Part shown: positions 1-8,903 of the stretch, piece after piece
How the letters are laid out: every line of letters starts with the position of its first letter
How positions within the stretch are numbered: position 1 is the stretch's first letter
NCBI GenBank assembly: GCA_947479085.1
Contig: CANJYB010000004.1
Location: 62,001-126,000 of the forward strand
Origin: Bacteroidota bacterium
GTDB taxonomy: Bacteria > Bacteroidota > Bacteroidia > 2-12-FULL-35-15
Direction: 5' to 3'
Length of the DNA stretch: 64,000 bases
Made by a program: the position numbers and the translations under genes
Notes under the pieces: generated by a model
What the model was told of the DNA's origin: nothing
Databases searched by the model: none
Seen by the model: only the letters and a program-made list of their open reading frames with translations

Positions 1-2
1 CA

Positions 3-152
3 AAAGAAGTAGGCAAAAATCTGGCAGATATAATAAGCACAGCTGAGTTTCATGACATAAATAAAGTGGGCGAAAAAGAGGTAATATATGTAGTAAACAA
101 AAAAGGAATTAAACCATATAACGGTTCGCTTCCTCCACAAGTCACCGAATAA
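3..152 (+). CDS. 3' end of an unidentified gene (truncated by window start)
   Basis: The frame beginning at base 3 is open for 49 codons and ends at TAA 150-152; the other two forward frames stop early. The visible C-terminus is hydrophilic and ends GSLPPQVTE. No family is recognisable from this tail. The gene would start to the left of the window. Confidence 0.55.
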   Translation, partial: KEVGKNLADIISTAEFHDINKVGEKEVIYVVNKKGIKPYNGSLPPQVTE

Positions 153-186
153 CCTTTTATCAGTTCTTTGAATTTTAAAGTTTAGT

Positions 187-375
187 GTGGAATTTCTCCG
201 AAAAGATGTGGAAACCTTCTGCAACCTTGAGGAAACTATTCACAGTAATGTGGAACTATTCCACTTTATTGCGGAAACTTTCCGAAAAGATGGGGAACCT
301 TTCCACAAGGCTGAGGAACCTTTTCTTAAGACTGTGGAACTTTTCCACAGTCATGCAGAACACAATAAAATGAAC
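187..375. repeat. Array A: 21-nt degenerate tandem repeat, 8 full units plus a partial one
   Basis: Units start at 187, 208, 229, 250, 271, 292, 313 and 334, all exactly 21 nt, followed by a decaying ninth copy at 355. Each begins G-N-G-G-A-A and most contain a dyad (GTGGAA-CTA-TTCCAC in unit 4, GTGGAA-CTT-TTCCAC in unit 8). Units 1-4 resemble units 5-8 in order (for example CCGAAAAGAT closes units 1 and 5, and GAGG opens units 3 and 7), which implies an 84-nt higher-order duplication. Two forward frames stay open across it because the period is divisible by three; I do not call a gene. It ends 55-65 nt before the gene at 430. Confidence 0.9.
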
Positions 376-429
376 AGTAACAGTACGTAACACAATAAAT
401 ATCAATTAATTAACCTAAAACAAAAAACC

Positions 430-1122
430 ATGACAGAAAAACGAGTAGTACCTCAAGCTATTGATCCGTTCAATAGTTACATTTTGGTTGTATTAAGCTA
501 TTTAACCGCCAATGCATCCCGTTTATTAATTACCACAGGCAATATAACCGCCCTGAACGACCTGGTAACCAATGCCACCACCGGCTGGACGCATTGGTAC
601 ACCTTGCATGCCAACGCAGCCACCCGTACATCGGTTATTAACGCTAACCTTGCCGACAGCGAAACTGCGATTACCCAAAAACTGCAATCTATTTATGGCG
701 ATTTGCCCCGCAGTTTGATGACCAATGAAGATTATCAAACCCTCCACATTTCGCCACCGGTAACCCATCGCGCCAAAAGGGCTAAGATTACAAACATTCC
801 GTTTTCCAAGGTATATTCAGTAGGAGGTGCCATTGTTAAGTTCATTATTCGTACCGATACACATGCTAAACGTGCAGCCATCGACCCATTGGCAGATGCT
901 GTGGAAGTGGTGGCTGTTCTGTTGTCTATCGATAAACCATTGCCCACCGACCCAAGCGAGTGCAATCTTCATTTTATCAGTAAAGAGGCCCTGTTTGGCC
1001 ATGCGTTTACACCTGCCGATGCAGGAATGAGGTTTGCCTGTTTTATCCGTTTTGTAAATTTAACTGACGAAAGCAAGGATGGCGGCTGGAGTGGAGTTAT
1101 TTCCTGCATTGTGGGGATGTAA
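430..1122 (+). CDS. Hypothetical protein, array-linked family member 1 (230 aa)
   Basis: I do not recognise a named family. The protein has no signal peptide or membrane segment, so it is probably cytoplasmic. An N-terminal helical half carries the motif ANASRL at residues 27-32; a C-terminal probably beta-rich half has FTPADAGMRFACFIRF followed by a GGWSGVI stretch. The protein from 41720-42391 has ANASRL at 26-31 and an equivalently placed FTEDQIGKIAYVAVCF with GDGNYSDII, so the two look like divergent paralogues. Both genes directly follow a 21-nt-period repeat array in the same orientation. A terminator follows at 1148. Expression is plausible; function is unknown. Confidence 0.75.
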   Translation: MTEKRVVPQAIDPFNSYILVVLSYLTANASRLLITTGNITALNDLVTNATTGWTHWYTLHANAATRTSVINANLADSETAITQKLQSIYGDLPRSLMTNEDYQTLHISPPVTHRAKRAKITNIPFSKVYSVGGAIVKFIIRTDTHAKRAAIDPLADAVEVVAVLLSIDKPLPTDPSECNLHFISKEALFGHAFTPADAGMRFACFIRFVNLTDESKDGGWSGVISCIVGM

Positions 1123-1147
1123 ATAATAGTTGAGATTTTTATTATTG

Positions 1148-1185
1148 AAGGTACTATCTTTTAAAAAGGTAGTACCTTTCATTTT
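1148..1185 (+). terminator. Rho-independent terminator after the 430-1122 gene
   Basis: AAGGTACTA pairs with TAGTACCTT around a short A/T-rich centre, followed by a T-rich tract. It separates the array-linked gene from the next one. Confidence 0.75.
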
Positions 1186-1208
1186 TATTCCATTCTCAAT
1201 TATTTTTC

Positions 1209-1216
1209 TACATTTG
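1209..1216 (+). promoter_or_regulatory. Bacteroidota -7 box TACATTTG just before the 1222 gene
   Basis: TACATTTG matches TAnnTTTG. It ends 5 nt before the ATG, so a start site at the usual distance would give an almost leaderless message. Confidence 0.6.
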
Positions 1217-1221
1217 CCCCG

Positions 1222-1761
1222 ATGAATTTTACCAAACGGATAACTTCTTTATTTCTGCTCTCCATTTTTTTGTTTAATACAATGGGGTATTTCATTGCAT
1301 TTAAAGTAACTCAGTTTCAAATAAAATCAACCATTGTATCCCAAATAAAGCTGGGAATAAGCAATGATGCCGAAACAATTATCACCATCAATAAAAATGA
1401 ATTATCGAAAATTGACTGGCAGGAAAACGGCAAGGAAATGGTGTATAACAATAAAAGATATGACGTTATAAAAAGCAAGGAAGGTAAAACTACCATCACT
1501 TATTATTGCATAAACGACAAACAGGAAGAAACATTATTTGCTGATTTGAACGACCATATTAATTCGCATGTAATTTCAACCAAACCAATAAAAAATCATT
1601 CTTCCAAAACATTGGAAAATGATGTGGTGAAAATATTTTTCAATCATCAGCAGTCATTTAATCTTATCACCAATGAAAGTGGCATTTCTTTTTTATCAGT
1701 CAAAGAAGATAACGATTCTGAATACATCAAAACAAACTCGCCCCCACCCTGGCTGGTTTAA
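1222..1761 (+). CDS. Hypothetical envelope protein upstream of a TonB receptor (179 aa)
   Basis: The N-terminus (residues about 5-30) is a hydrophobic segment that could be a signal peptide or anchor, so the rest is probably periplasmic. The remainder is polar and ends in PPPWLV. No catalytic motif is visible. It lies 237 bp upstream of the TonB-dependent receptor on the same strand; a functional link in uptake is inference from position only. The start is fixed by the -7 box at 1209, which leaves no room for an upstream start. Confidence 0.7.
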   Translation: MNFTKRITSLFLLSIFLFNTMGYFIAFKVTQFQIKSTIVSQIKLGISNDAETIITINKNELSKIDWQENGKEMVYNNKRYDVIKSKEGKTTITYYCINDKQEETLFADLNDHINSHVISTKPIKNHSSKTLENDVVKIFFNHQQSFNLITNESGISFLSVKEDNDSEYIKTNSPPPWLV

Positions 1762-1963
1762 TATTCTTTGAATCAAATAAATTTCCTGTTTAATTAGCAA
1801 TTTTGATTCATTGCTGTACCCGTGAGATTTTATAGGTTTTTAGTAGCTTAGTCCTGTATTGTCAATCTGGTATTGAGGTACAACTGCGTCAGGCTTTTGA
1901 GAGTGCCGAACGCATGTTGGCCATAATTAGTTCCAAGTTTCAAGTTCAAAAAAATAAACAATC

Positions 1964-1978
1964 AAACCTGTCAGGTTT
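1964..1978. repeat. Palindrome AAACCTG-T-CAGGTTT upstream of the TonB receptor gene
   Basis: A 7-bp perfect dyad 20 nt before the ATG at 1999. The same CCTGTCAGG core recurs in the hairpins at 23590 and 43239, so it may be a dispersed repeat rather than an operator. Confidence 0.55.
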
Positions 1979-1998
1979 AAATCTAAGTAACAAACAAA

Positions 1999-4230
1999 AT
2001 GAAAAAAATCATATTATTAACTCTTGCCTCAGCATTTGCATTTATTAATATAAATGCGCAGGACACGGCAACAGATTCAGTAAAATCGAACATTACACTT
2101 AAAGAAGTGGTGGTTTCGGTAAACAAAGTAAAAGAAACAAAAGACAAAGTAGCCCAACAGGTGCAGGTAATATCTGCCAATGATATTGCCAATATACAAG
2201 GACAAACCACTGCTGATATAATAGCCAACACAGGTAGTGTGAATATTCAGAAAAGTCAACAGGGAGGAGGAAGTCCTGTTATCAGAGGGTTTGAGGCAAA
2301 TAAAATATTGCTTGTGGTGGATGGTGTGCGAATGAATAACCTGATTTATCGTGCAGGACATTTGCAGGACATTATTAAAACTGATAACAACAGCATGGAA
2401 AGTATCGAAATTCTGTTCGGTCCATCATCCACTGTTTATGGAAGTGATGCACTTGGGGGAGTTATCGTTATGAATACCAAAAACGCAGTGTTTTCCAAAG
2501 ATGATAAAATGAAAGTAAAAGCAAATGCAATGTATCGCTTCGGAAGTGTAAACAATGAGTCAACAGCACATGTGGATTTTAATCTGGGCGGTAAAAAATT
2601 AGCATCCAGAACATCTTTTAACTATTCCATGTTTGGCGATTTGAGAGGAGGAAGAAACCAGAATCCGTTTTACAGCAATTCTTATGGCGAGCGTCCGTAC
2701 TATGCAGAGCGTTTTGGAACCAGAGATTCGTTGGTAAAAAATGACGACCGTTATTTGCAAAAACAAACCGCTTACAAACAATATGATATTATGGAAAAAC
2801 TGGCTTTTAAACAAGGAGAGCATATTACACATGGATTGAATTTGCAATATTCTAATTCATCTGATGTTCCTCGTTACGACCGTTTAACTGACCCGGGAGG
2901 GGCTGGATTAAAAAGTGCGGAATGGTATTACGGACCACAAATGCGAATGTTAGCAGCTTATGATTTTAATTTAAAAAATAAAGAAGGGAAATTTCAGTCT
3001 ATACACGCAGGATTGAATTATCAGATTCTGGAAGAAAGCCGTCATAACCGCAACTTTGGTGACAGATGGTTAAAAAACAGAATTGAAAAAGTGGGCGTGA
3101 TAGGAGCAAATCTGGACTTTCAGAAAACAATAAAAAAACACGATATTCGTTTTGGCTTAGATGTTCAGATGAACGACCTTAAATCTACCGCTAATAAAAA
3201 AGACATACTGAAAGATACGATGGGATTGTTTTCAACCCGCTTTCCTGACGGGGTAAACAAAATGAACAATTACGCATTGTATGTTTCGCACACATGGAAC
3301 ATTAATGAACAATTGACATTAACTGACGGAATCCGTTTGGGATATTCTACACTGCATTCAACCCTTGTGGATACGGTAACACCACCGGACCCGCTTCCGG
3401 CCAACCTGCCTTACAAAACCATTGACCAAAATACACCAACCTATTCAGGAAGTATCGGTTTAATCAATTCTCCATCAGAAGATGTAAAACTTTCGTTTCT
3501 TGTTTCAACAGGATTCCGTGTGCCTAATGTGGACGATGTAACCAAAATATTTGACCCGGCACTAGGTACAGTTCGTGTTCCAAATGTAACATTGAAACCT
3601 GAAAGAACAGTGAACTACGAGTTGGGAATTGCCAAAGTATTTAACAACAAAGCACGATGGGAAAATTCGGTTTATTATACTGATTTGTATGATGCCATTG
3701 TGGTGGATGAATTCAAATACGAAGGAAAAGATTCAATAATGTATGATGGAACATTAAGTAAAGTATATGCAAGCCAGAACAAAGGAAGGGCTTATGTATA
3801 TGGTATTTCGTCAAACTTTAAAGCTCAGCTTAGCAACCATGTTATGATGAATGCAATGATAAATTATACTTACGGAAGAATGAAAACCGACAGTATGGAT
3901 ATGCCACTCGACCATATTCCACCCTTCACTGCACGTTTGTTATTTAACTACACCAACAAAAAATTCAGTTCTGAATTCTTTATCAATTATAACGGTTGGA
4001 AATATCTGAAAGATTATAGCCTTGGAGGTGAAGATAACGAACAATATTCGCCAACAGAAGGAATGCCGGCATGGTTTACCGCTAACCTGCATTTGTCATA
4101 TAAAGTGCATAAACTCATAACTGTTCAGGCAGGAATTGACAATGTATTCGATACACAATATCGTACCTTTGCGAGCGGTATTAACGGTGGAGGCAGAAAT
4201 ATTTTTGCTGCACTTCGTTTTCATTATTAA
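1999..4230 (+). CDS. TonB-dependent outer-membrane receptor (743 aa)
   Basis: The product should import a scarce ligand (haem, siderophore or metal complex) across the outer membrane using TonB energy. A signal peptide ends at about residue 20 (INAQ). The TonB-box/plug region follows, with SPVIRGFEANKILLVVDGVR and then SSTVYGSDALGGVIV, typical of the plug of the haemoglobin/colicin-receptor-like branch. The rest shows alternating beta-barrel strands and ends in an aromatic residue (FAALRFHY), as expected for a barrel. There is no N-terminal carboxypeptidase-like domain, unlike the receptor at 23634. The ligand cannot be assigned. Confidence 0.92.
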   Translation: MKKIILLTLASAFAFININAQDTATDSVKSNITLKEVVVSVNKVKETKDKVAQQVQVISANDIANIQGQTTADIIANTGSVNIQKSQQGGGSPVIRGFEANKILLVVDGVRMNNLIYRAGHLQDIIKTDNNSMESIEILFGPSSTVYGSDALGGVIVMNTKNAVFSKDDKMKVKANAMYRFGSVNNESTAHVDFNLGGKKLASRTSFNYSMFGDLRGGRNQNPFYSNSYGERPYYAERFGTRDSLVKNDDRYLQKQTAYKQYDIMEKLAFKQGEHITHGLNLQYSNSSDVPRYDRLTDPGGAGLKSAEWYYGPQMRMLAAYDFNLKNKEGKFQSIHAGLNYQILEESRHNRNFGDRWLKNRIEKVGVIGANLDFQKTIKKHDIRFGLDVQMNDLKSTANKKDILKDTMGLFSTRFPDGVNKMNNYALYVSHTWNINEQLTLTDGIRLGYSTLHSTLVDTVTPPDPLPANLPYKTIDQNTPTYSGSIGLINSPSEDVKLSFLVSTGFRVPNVDDVTKIFDPALGTVRVPNVTLKPERTVNYELGIAKVFNNKARWENSVYYTDLYDAIVVDEFKYEGKDSIMYDGTLSKVYASQNKGRAYVYGISSNFKAQLSNHVMMNAMINYTYGRMKTDSMDMPLDHIPPFTARLLFNYTNKKFSSEFFINYNGWKYLKDYSLGGEDNEQYSPTEGMPAWFTANLHLSYKVHKLITVQAGIDNVFDTQYRTFASGINGGGRNIFAALRFHY

Positions 4231-4275
4231 TAAATCAGCTGGCTTATTTTTATAAGAGTAATTAACCTGTTTGAT

Positions 4276-4314
4276 AAAAAAACGCCTTTTTTTAAGAAAA
4301 AAGGCGTTTTTTTT
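4276..4314 (+). terminator. Strong terminator after the TonB receptor
   Basis: AAAACGCCTTTTT pairs with AAAAAGGCGTTTT and is followed by a run of T. The stem is symmetrical, so it could also act leftward. Confidence 0.9.
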
Positions 4315-4349
4315 GTTGAAAAAGGGAATTTTAAAAAAAATCTCAAACC

Positions 4350-4411
4350 CCAAAACGACCGCTTAAGTCTCCAAAACGTTCATTTAAGTCCCAAAACGAC
4401 CGTTCGCCAAA
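4350..4411. repeat. Array F: short 21/20-nt tandem repeat, about 3 units
   Basis: CCAAAACG starts at 4350, 4371 and 4391, giving one 21-nt and one 20-nt spacing; the third unit is diverged at its end. It lies between the terminator and the metalloprotease gene. The 20-nt unit would break any reading frame. Confidence 0.7.
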
Positions 4412-4476
4412 AAACTTTTGGATAGTGTCGCTTTTATTCCTAATATTGCCACTCGAAACAATTAAAAAAGAAGATT

Positions 4477-7263
4477 ATGAAAAGAACATGTTACAACCTG
4501 ATTTTGATGAGCGCACTGCTATTTGTTGCGAATGCAACAAGAGTAAATGCTCAAAACAGCGCAGCTCCTTGTGGTACTGATGCAAGGATGGAGGAATTGA
4601 TGAAACAGTTTCCCGATTTACGCCAACAGTTTATTGATTATAACAATCAACTGACAACTGATATTAAGAATAATAAAGGAGTAAAATCACAAAACTCCCC
4701 TATTCTTTATATACCAGTCGTGTTTCATATTATTCACACAAATGGTCCGGAAAACATTCCTGATGCGAATATTTATAACGCGATGGACTATATCAACCAC
4801 GATTGGTCTCATCAAAACCCTTTCCAAACCGGTGTTGTAGGTTATGGTACTGCCAATAATCCATTTGATACTGTTCAGGCGGATATGAGAATTCAATTTC
4901 GTTTAGCGAAATTAGACCCTGATGGTAATTGCACTAATGGAATAGATCGAATTTACTCTCACCTAACTAATACTGCGGACGACCAGTCAAAATTAAACCA
5001 ATGGCCAAGAGATAAATATTTGAATATTTGGGTAATACACGATTTCAAAACGGCTACTGCCGGAGTTCAGCCAGCAGCTTATGCTCTTTTTCCTTCCGGT
5101 GCGCAATGGTACCCTCAGGGAGATGGAGTGATTTGTCTTTATACTTATGTAGGTACATTATCACCAAGTGTGGGAGGTGTTAGTGGACATGGCAGCACTT
5201 TAAGTCACGAAATCGGTCATTATTTTAGTTTGGAACACCCTTGGGGAAGTGGAGATATTACTTTGCCAGTCGCTTCCCGCACATGTGGTGATGACGGAGT
5301 GGACGATACCCCTGTTACAAAAGGACATACTTCGAACGGTATAGTTGACAAAATTCCTAACTGCCAAAAGCAGCGTAAAAGTTCATGGCTTTATGACTTT
5401 TCTTCGGTAAATCCTGGTTCAGGTGCTATTGATCCTGCTACCATTCCTGCTGACGATACTTTGTACCGCACCTCTTTTTCAGCGCACAACGTTTCCACCA
5501 ACTCTGTTGACACTTCGCGTTTTGCATTTACAAATTGGGGAACAGGGGCAATTGACGGAGATGACACTATTGCTCATGTTACTGGAACATTAGATACAAC
5601 CAAATATTATGAAGTGAAATTTGCTCCGGGCTTTGGATATTCCACCATTTTCAAAACTATAACTTTTAATGTAAAACGCAATTCTACTGGAGTAAGAACA
5701 TTTGCAGTTCGTTCTTCAGCCAATAACTACCAGTCTAATGTTCCGGTAAGCATTAGTCCTGCAAATGCGCAACTTGGTGCGGGAACGGTGTCTGGAGTTG
5801 CCAATGTATTATACTTTACTAGTGATACAAATACAAATGTTCAATCTGGCTGTAAGGTAACATTTCCTGCCAATACACTTGATTATACCAATGTTCTTGA
5901 TACTACAACTTTCCGTTTTTATGGTTGGAATGCCGAAGATAGCACCGGAACGTTTAGTATCGACAATGTAACTTTTGTAGACACTACAGGATTAATTGAA
6001 AATTATGAAAATATCATGGATTATACTTATTTAGACAGAATGTTTACTAAAGGGCAAGAAGTCAGAGTAAGAACAGCTGCAAATTCAGGTGTTTCTTACA
6101 GAAATAATTTATGGTTAAACTCTAATCTTCAGGCTACAGGAACAGATTTGTCTACTCAAGTGGTTTGTGTTCCTCAACCTGATTTTTATGCCAACAGAGT
6201 AAACATTTGCGCGGGAAGTACTGTTACCTTTACTTCTGTTATTAGTAACATAAGTCAGGGAGGTACCGCAACAAAGTCATGGGATTTTGGACCTAATGCA
6301 AGCCCAACCACTTCAACACAAGTTAGCCCAACTGTTACATATAACACTCCAGGTGATTATACAGTTACTTTGAACGCAACCAGTCCTTCCGGAACTGGAA
6401 CAACTACAAAAACAACATATATTCATGTTTCTCCGGGCTGGCCTCAATATAACGGTAATGCTTCAGAAGGTTTTGAAGGTTCGTCTTATTGGAACTGGCA
6501 ATTTAATAACTATGATAATAATGCTCATACCTGGTCAATTGTAAATTCAGCAGCTTATACGGGTTCTCATAGTGTTGCTATGGGAGGTTATCAAAATTAC
6601 CATGACGATTTGGATGATTTTATTACTCCTGGATTTAATTTATTTGGTCTGTCTGGAGGTACATTTACTTTCAGATGTGCAGCAGCATCCAACACACAAA
6701 GTTCTGCGGACCTGACTGAAAAACTAATTGTGTACTCTTCATCCGATTGCGGAGCAACTTGGATAGCAAGAAAAACAATTGCAGGTGCTACACTTTGTAA
6801 TAATGGATACAAACCAACAGGCTTCTCTCCAAATTCTCAGAGCCAATGGGCATTAATTACTTTTCCAATTCCAAGTAATTTAGCTTTGGGAAATGTTAGG
6901 TTTAAATTTGAATATAAATCAGGTGTACAAGGCAACAATCTCTTTATTGATGACATTAACATTAACGGAACTGTTGGAATAGTTGAAAACTCAATTGAGG
7001 ATGCAAATATTTCTATTTATCCAAATCCAACAAACGAATCATCTACTATTTCTTACCATTTAAATACAAAAGGGAATGTAAAAATAGAATTGTTTGATGT
7101 AGTGGGTAAAAAGGTAACTGAAATAAATAATAGCAATCAGGGAGAAGGAGATTATACTGCAACAATTTCAAAACAGGATAATAATCTTTCCAATGGTGTT
7201 TATTTTATCAAGTTCTCAATAGACGGTAAGATAATAACCAGAAAAGTGGTTTTTACTAATTAA
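4477..7263 (+). CDS. Secreted M43-family zinc metalloprotease with PKD domain and T9SS sorting signal (928 aa)
   Basis: An extracellular protease. The order is signal peptide (1-26), pro-region, and a catalytic domain with HEIGHYFSLEH at 244-254 (HExxHxxxxxH zinc site) and a Met-turn NIMDY at 512-516. The family normally has about 60 residues between these; here there are about 260, including an inserted beta-rich domain (about 320-500) that ends in a WNAED...SIDNVTF pattern. Then come a PKD-like domain (about 565-655, WDFG and GDYTVTL), a jelly-roll-like segment, and a C-terminal sorting domain starting at IYPNPT. Secretion by T9SS is inferred from that domain. Confidence 0.93.
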   Translation: MKRTCYNLILMSALLFVANATRVNAQNSAAPCGTDARMEELMKQFPDLRQQFIDYNNQLTTDIKNNKGVKSQNSPILYIPVVFHIIHTNGPENIPDANIYNAMDYINHDWSHQNPFQTGVVGYGTANNPFDTVQADMRIQFRLAKLDPDGNCTNGIDRIYSHLTNTADDQSKLNQWPRDKYLNIWVIHDFKTATAGVQPAAYALFPSGAQWYPQGDGVICLYTYVGTLSPSVGGVSGHGSTLSHEIGHYFSLEHPWGSGDITLPVASRTCGDDGVDDTPVTKGHTSNGIVDKIPNCQKQRKSSWLYDFSSVNPGSGAIDPATIPADDTLYRTSFSAHNVSTNSVDTSRFAFTNWGTGAIDGDDTIAHVTGTLDTTKYYEVKFAPGFGYSTIFKTITFNVKRNSTGVRTFAVRSSANNYQSNVPVSISPANAQLGAGTVSGVANVLYFTSDTNTNVQSGCKVTFPANTLDYTNVLDTTTFRFYGWNAEDSTGTFSIDNVTFVDTTGLIENYENIMDYTYLDRMFTKGQEVRVRTAANSGVSYRNNLWLNSNLQATGTDLSTQVVCVPQPDFYANRVNICAGSTVTFTSVISNISQGGTATKSWDFGPNASPTTSTQVSPTVTYNTPGDYTVTLNATSPSGTGTTTKTTYIHVSPGWPQYNGNASEGFEGSSYWNWQFNNYDNNAHTWSIVNSAAYTGSHSVAMGGYQNYHDDLDDFITPGFNLFGLSGGTFTFRCAAASNTQSSADLTEKLIVYSSSDCGATWIARKTIAGATLCNNGYKPTGFSPNSQSQWALITFPIPSNLALGNVRFKFEYKSGVQGNNLFIDDININGTVGIVENSIEDANISIYPNPTNESSTISYHLNTKGNVKIELFDVVGKKVTEINNSNQGEGDYTATISKQDNNLSNGVYFIKFSIDGKIITRKVVFTN

Positions 7264-7282
7264 TCGTAATAGTTATATAACC

Positions 7283-7312
7283 AAAAGCCCGGCAATTTTG
7301 CCGGGCTTTTTT
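7283..7312 (+). terminator. Terminator after the metalloprotease
   Basis: AAAAGCCCGGCAA pairs with TTGCCGGGCTTTT around a two-base centre, followed by further T residues. Confidence 0.9.
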
Positions 7313-7366
7313 GTTAATAAACATTAATTATTTTTTACTAAACTTGTTTTTGTGTCAAAATGTTTT

Positions 7367-7374
7367 TACTTTTG
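7367..7374 (+). promoter_or_regulatory. -7 box TACTTTTG for the 7396 gene
   Basis: A match to TAnnTTTG with TTG about 20 nt upstream. It rules out the in-frame ATG at 7360 and supports the start at 7396. Confidence 0.6.
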
Positions 7375-7395
7375 ATGGACTTTAATACAAAACAC

Positions 7396-7677
7396 ATGAA
7401 AAATTTATTAAAGATTTCCCTTTTTGTAATTTGCCTTAACGTTGCTGCAAGGGCAAGCGCAGGTGTAATAAATCCTGCACCGGCAACAGAAAGCAGTAAT
7501 AGTCATGATTCTACTATTGGTATAAAAAGTAATATTGTAATATTTAAGATTGTTTCAACTCCTGTTCCACCAATAAATAACTCAAACGGAAGTTTAAAAA
7601 AGGCTGGGAAAGCAGCCCGTACTTCTTATTCTCATACTTCAATAGATACCATCCTTTATAAAAGAAAAGGAATCTAA
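7396..7677 (+). CDS. Small secreted hypothetical protein (93 aa)
   Basis: The N-terminus MKNLLKISLFVICLNVAA followed by ASAG is a clear signal peptide. The mature part is about 70 residues, polar, with no recognisable motif. An upstream in-frame ATG at 7360 exists but lies before the -7 box, so 7396 is preferred. The stop codon overlaps the stop of the convergent DnaJ gene in a shared CTAA. Confidence 0.6.
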   Translation: MKNLLKISLFVICLNVAARASAGVINPAPATESSNSHDSTIGIKSNIVIFKIVSTPVPPINNSNGSLKKAGKAARTSYSHTSIDTILYKRKGI

Positions 7678-8423
7678 GATATACCTCTTTGTTTTTTAAT
7701 GTTTTCGTAAGCGTTCTGCATATTCTGGAATTTTTCCTTTGCCGCTTTCTGCACTTCTTCTCCTAAATCAATTACTTTATCAGGATGATATTTAACCGCC
7801 ATTCTGCGGTAAGCTTTCTTTACCTCTTCATCAGATACGTTAGGCTCTATTTCCAGAATTCTGTAATCGCTGTTTACATCACGGAAATACATCGCCTTTA
7901 AAGAATTAAAATCAGCCGTATCAATATTCAAATAATTGGAAATGGTCTGAATCGTCTGTAATTCTAGTTCATGCACGTGTCCATCTGCTTTAGAAATACC
8001 AAACAGGTAATGAATAATTTGTAAGCGCTGAGCGACAGGCATATATTGCCTGATCTGAATACAAACCTGTTGCAAAGGAATATCCTGTTTCAGAATTTCT
8101 TTTAACAGAAGCATTTGCTGTTGCGCATGTTCTTCACCAAATTGCTGAACAAGGAATTTTTTTACATAATCCAATTCACTTTTCATCGTTTTTCCATCGC
8201 TCTTCATAACTGCTGCAGAAAGCACAAGCAAACTTGCAGCAAAGTCACCAACATGGGGAGCCCCTCCACCTGAAGAAAAAGTGGTTTGTCCATCCGTTTG
8301 AACTGTTACACTTGCCGCATCAAATGCAGACCCTAAAGCAAAACCAAGCACTCCTCCCAAAGGGCCACCAAGTGCCCAACCTAATCCTCCTCCTAACCAT
8401 TTTCCAAATTTTATTTTTGCCAT
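7674..8423 (-). CDS. TerB/DnaJ-domain co-chaperone, DjlA-like (249 aa)
   Basis: The N-terminal 35 residues are glycine-rich and amphipathic (GGGLGWALGGPLGGVLGFALG), followed by a TerB-like helical domain (about 55-165) and a C-terminal J domain (about 185-245) with YHPDKV, the HPD tripeptide that stimulates DnaK ATPase. This is the DjlA architecture, though the N-terminal segment is not a classical membrane anchor. The start at MAKIKFGK is chosen because a -7 box lies at 8445-8452; an in-frame ATG 54 bp upstream lies beyond it. Confidence 0.88.
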   Translation of the reverse strand: MAKIKFGKWLGGGLGWALGGPLGGVLGFALGSAFDAASVTVQTDGQTTFSSGGGAPHVGDFAASLLVLSAAVMKSDGKTMKSELDYVKKFLVQQFGEEHAQQQMLLLKEILKQDIPLQQVCIQIRQYMPVAQRLQIIHYLFGISKADGHVHELELQTIQTISNYLNIDTADFNSLKAMYFRDVNSDYRILEIEPNVSDEEVKKAYRRMAVKYHPDKVIDLGEEVQKAAKEKFQNMQNAYENIKKQRGIS

Positions 8424-8444
8424 TACCTTTGAATTTATTTTATG

Positions 8445-8452
8445 CGAAATTA
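8445..8452 (-). promoter_or_regulatory. -7-like box TAATTTCG for the DnaJ gene
   Basis: A TAnnTTTG variant on the reverse strand, 21 nt before the ATG at 8423. It fixes the start of the gene. Confidence 0.5.
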
Positions 8453-8534
8453 CATTATTTGATTTATCTAAAAACAAAAGGCATGAAAAATGCTAACTTT
8501 AACCCCGAAATAAAAGATAATATACGGTTTACGC

Positions 8535-8903
8535 ATGAATAACATTCTTTTAGTTTTTTTGGGAGGAGGTTTAGGGAGTGTTACCAGGTATGGAATTTCA
8601 GAGATTGTAAGGAATAATTTCAGATCTTCTTTTCCGGTTGCTACACTTTTTTCAAATATTATTAGCTGTATTATTTTGGCATTGGCTGTTGGTGTCTTTA
8701 GTGAAAAAATCGGCACCACTTCAACATTAAGGATATTTATCGTTGTTGGTTTTTGCGGTGGGTTCAGTACGTTCTCTTCTTTTAGTTATGAAACAGTGGA
8801 GTTGATGCGGAGTGGCAACATAGTTATTGCAATAATCAATATTTTAACAAGTGTTATTGTTTGCATAGGGCTTATTTATTTTTTAACAAAACAATCTATA
8901 TAA
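8535..8903 (+). CDS. crcB: Fluoride ion channel FluC/CrcB (122 aa)
   Basis: An inner-membrane dual-topology dimer that exports fluoride. Four hydrophobic helices fit the 122-residue length. Family marks are GGGLGSVTRY (10-19), Asn41 in the second helix and the pore motif GFCGGFSTFSSFSYE (72-86). It is the first gene of a tight forward cluster; its stop is immediately followed by the ATG of the next gene. I saw no fluoride riboswitch in the 58 nt between the DnaJ ORF and this start. Confidence 0.93.
   Translation: MNNILLVFLGGGLGSVTRYGISEIVRNNFRSSFPVATLFSNIISCIILALAVGVFSEKIGTTSTLRIFIVVGFCGGFSTFSSFSYETVELMRSGNIVIAIINILTSVIVCIGLIYFLTKQSI

Noticed and set aside
185-390. Two overlapping 62- and 67-codon forward ORFs across array A
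   Set aside because: Both frames are open only because the repeat length is a multiple of three; they cannot both be real and neither has start signals.
1841-1950. A possible remnant of a coding region (frame reading SGIEVQLRQAFESAERMLAII)
   Set aside because: It looks protein-like by eye but is only about 40 codons, is preceded by a stop, lacks a start, and cannot be assigned to a family; I could not exclude chance.
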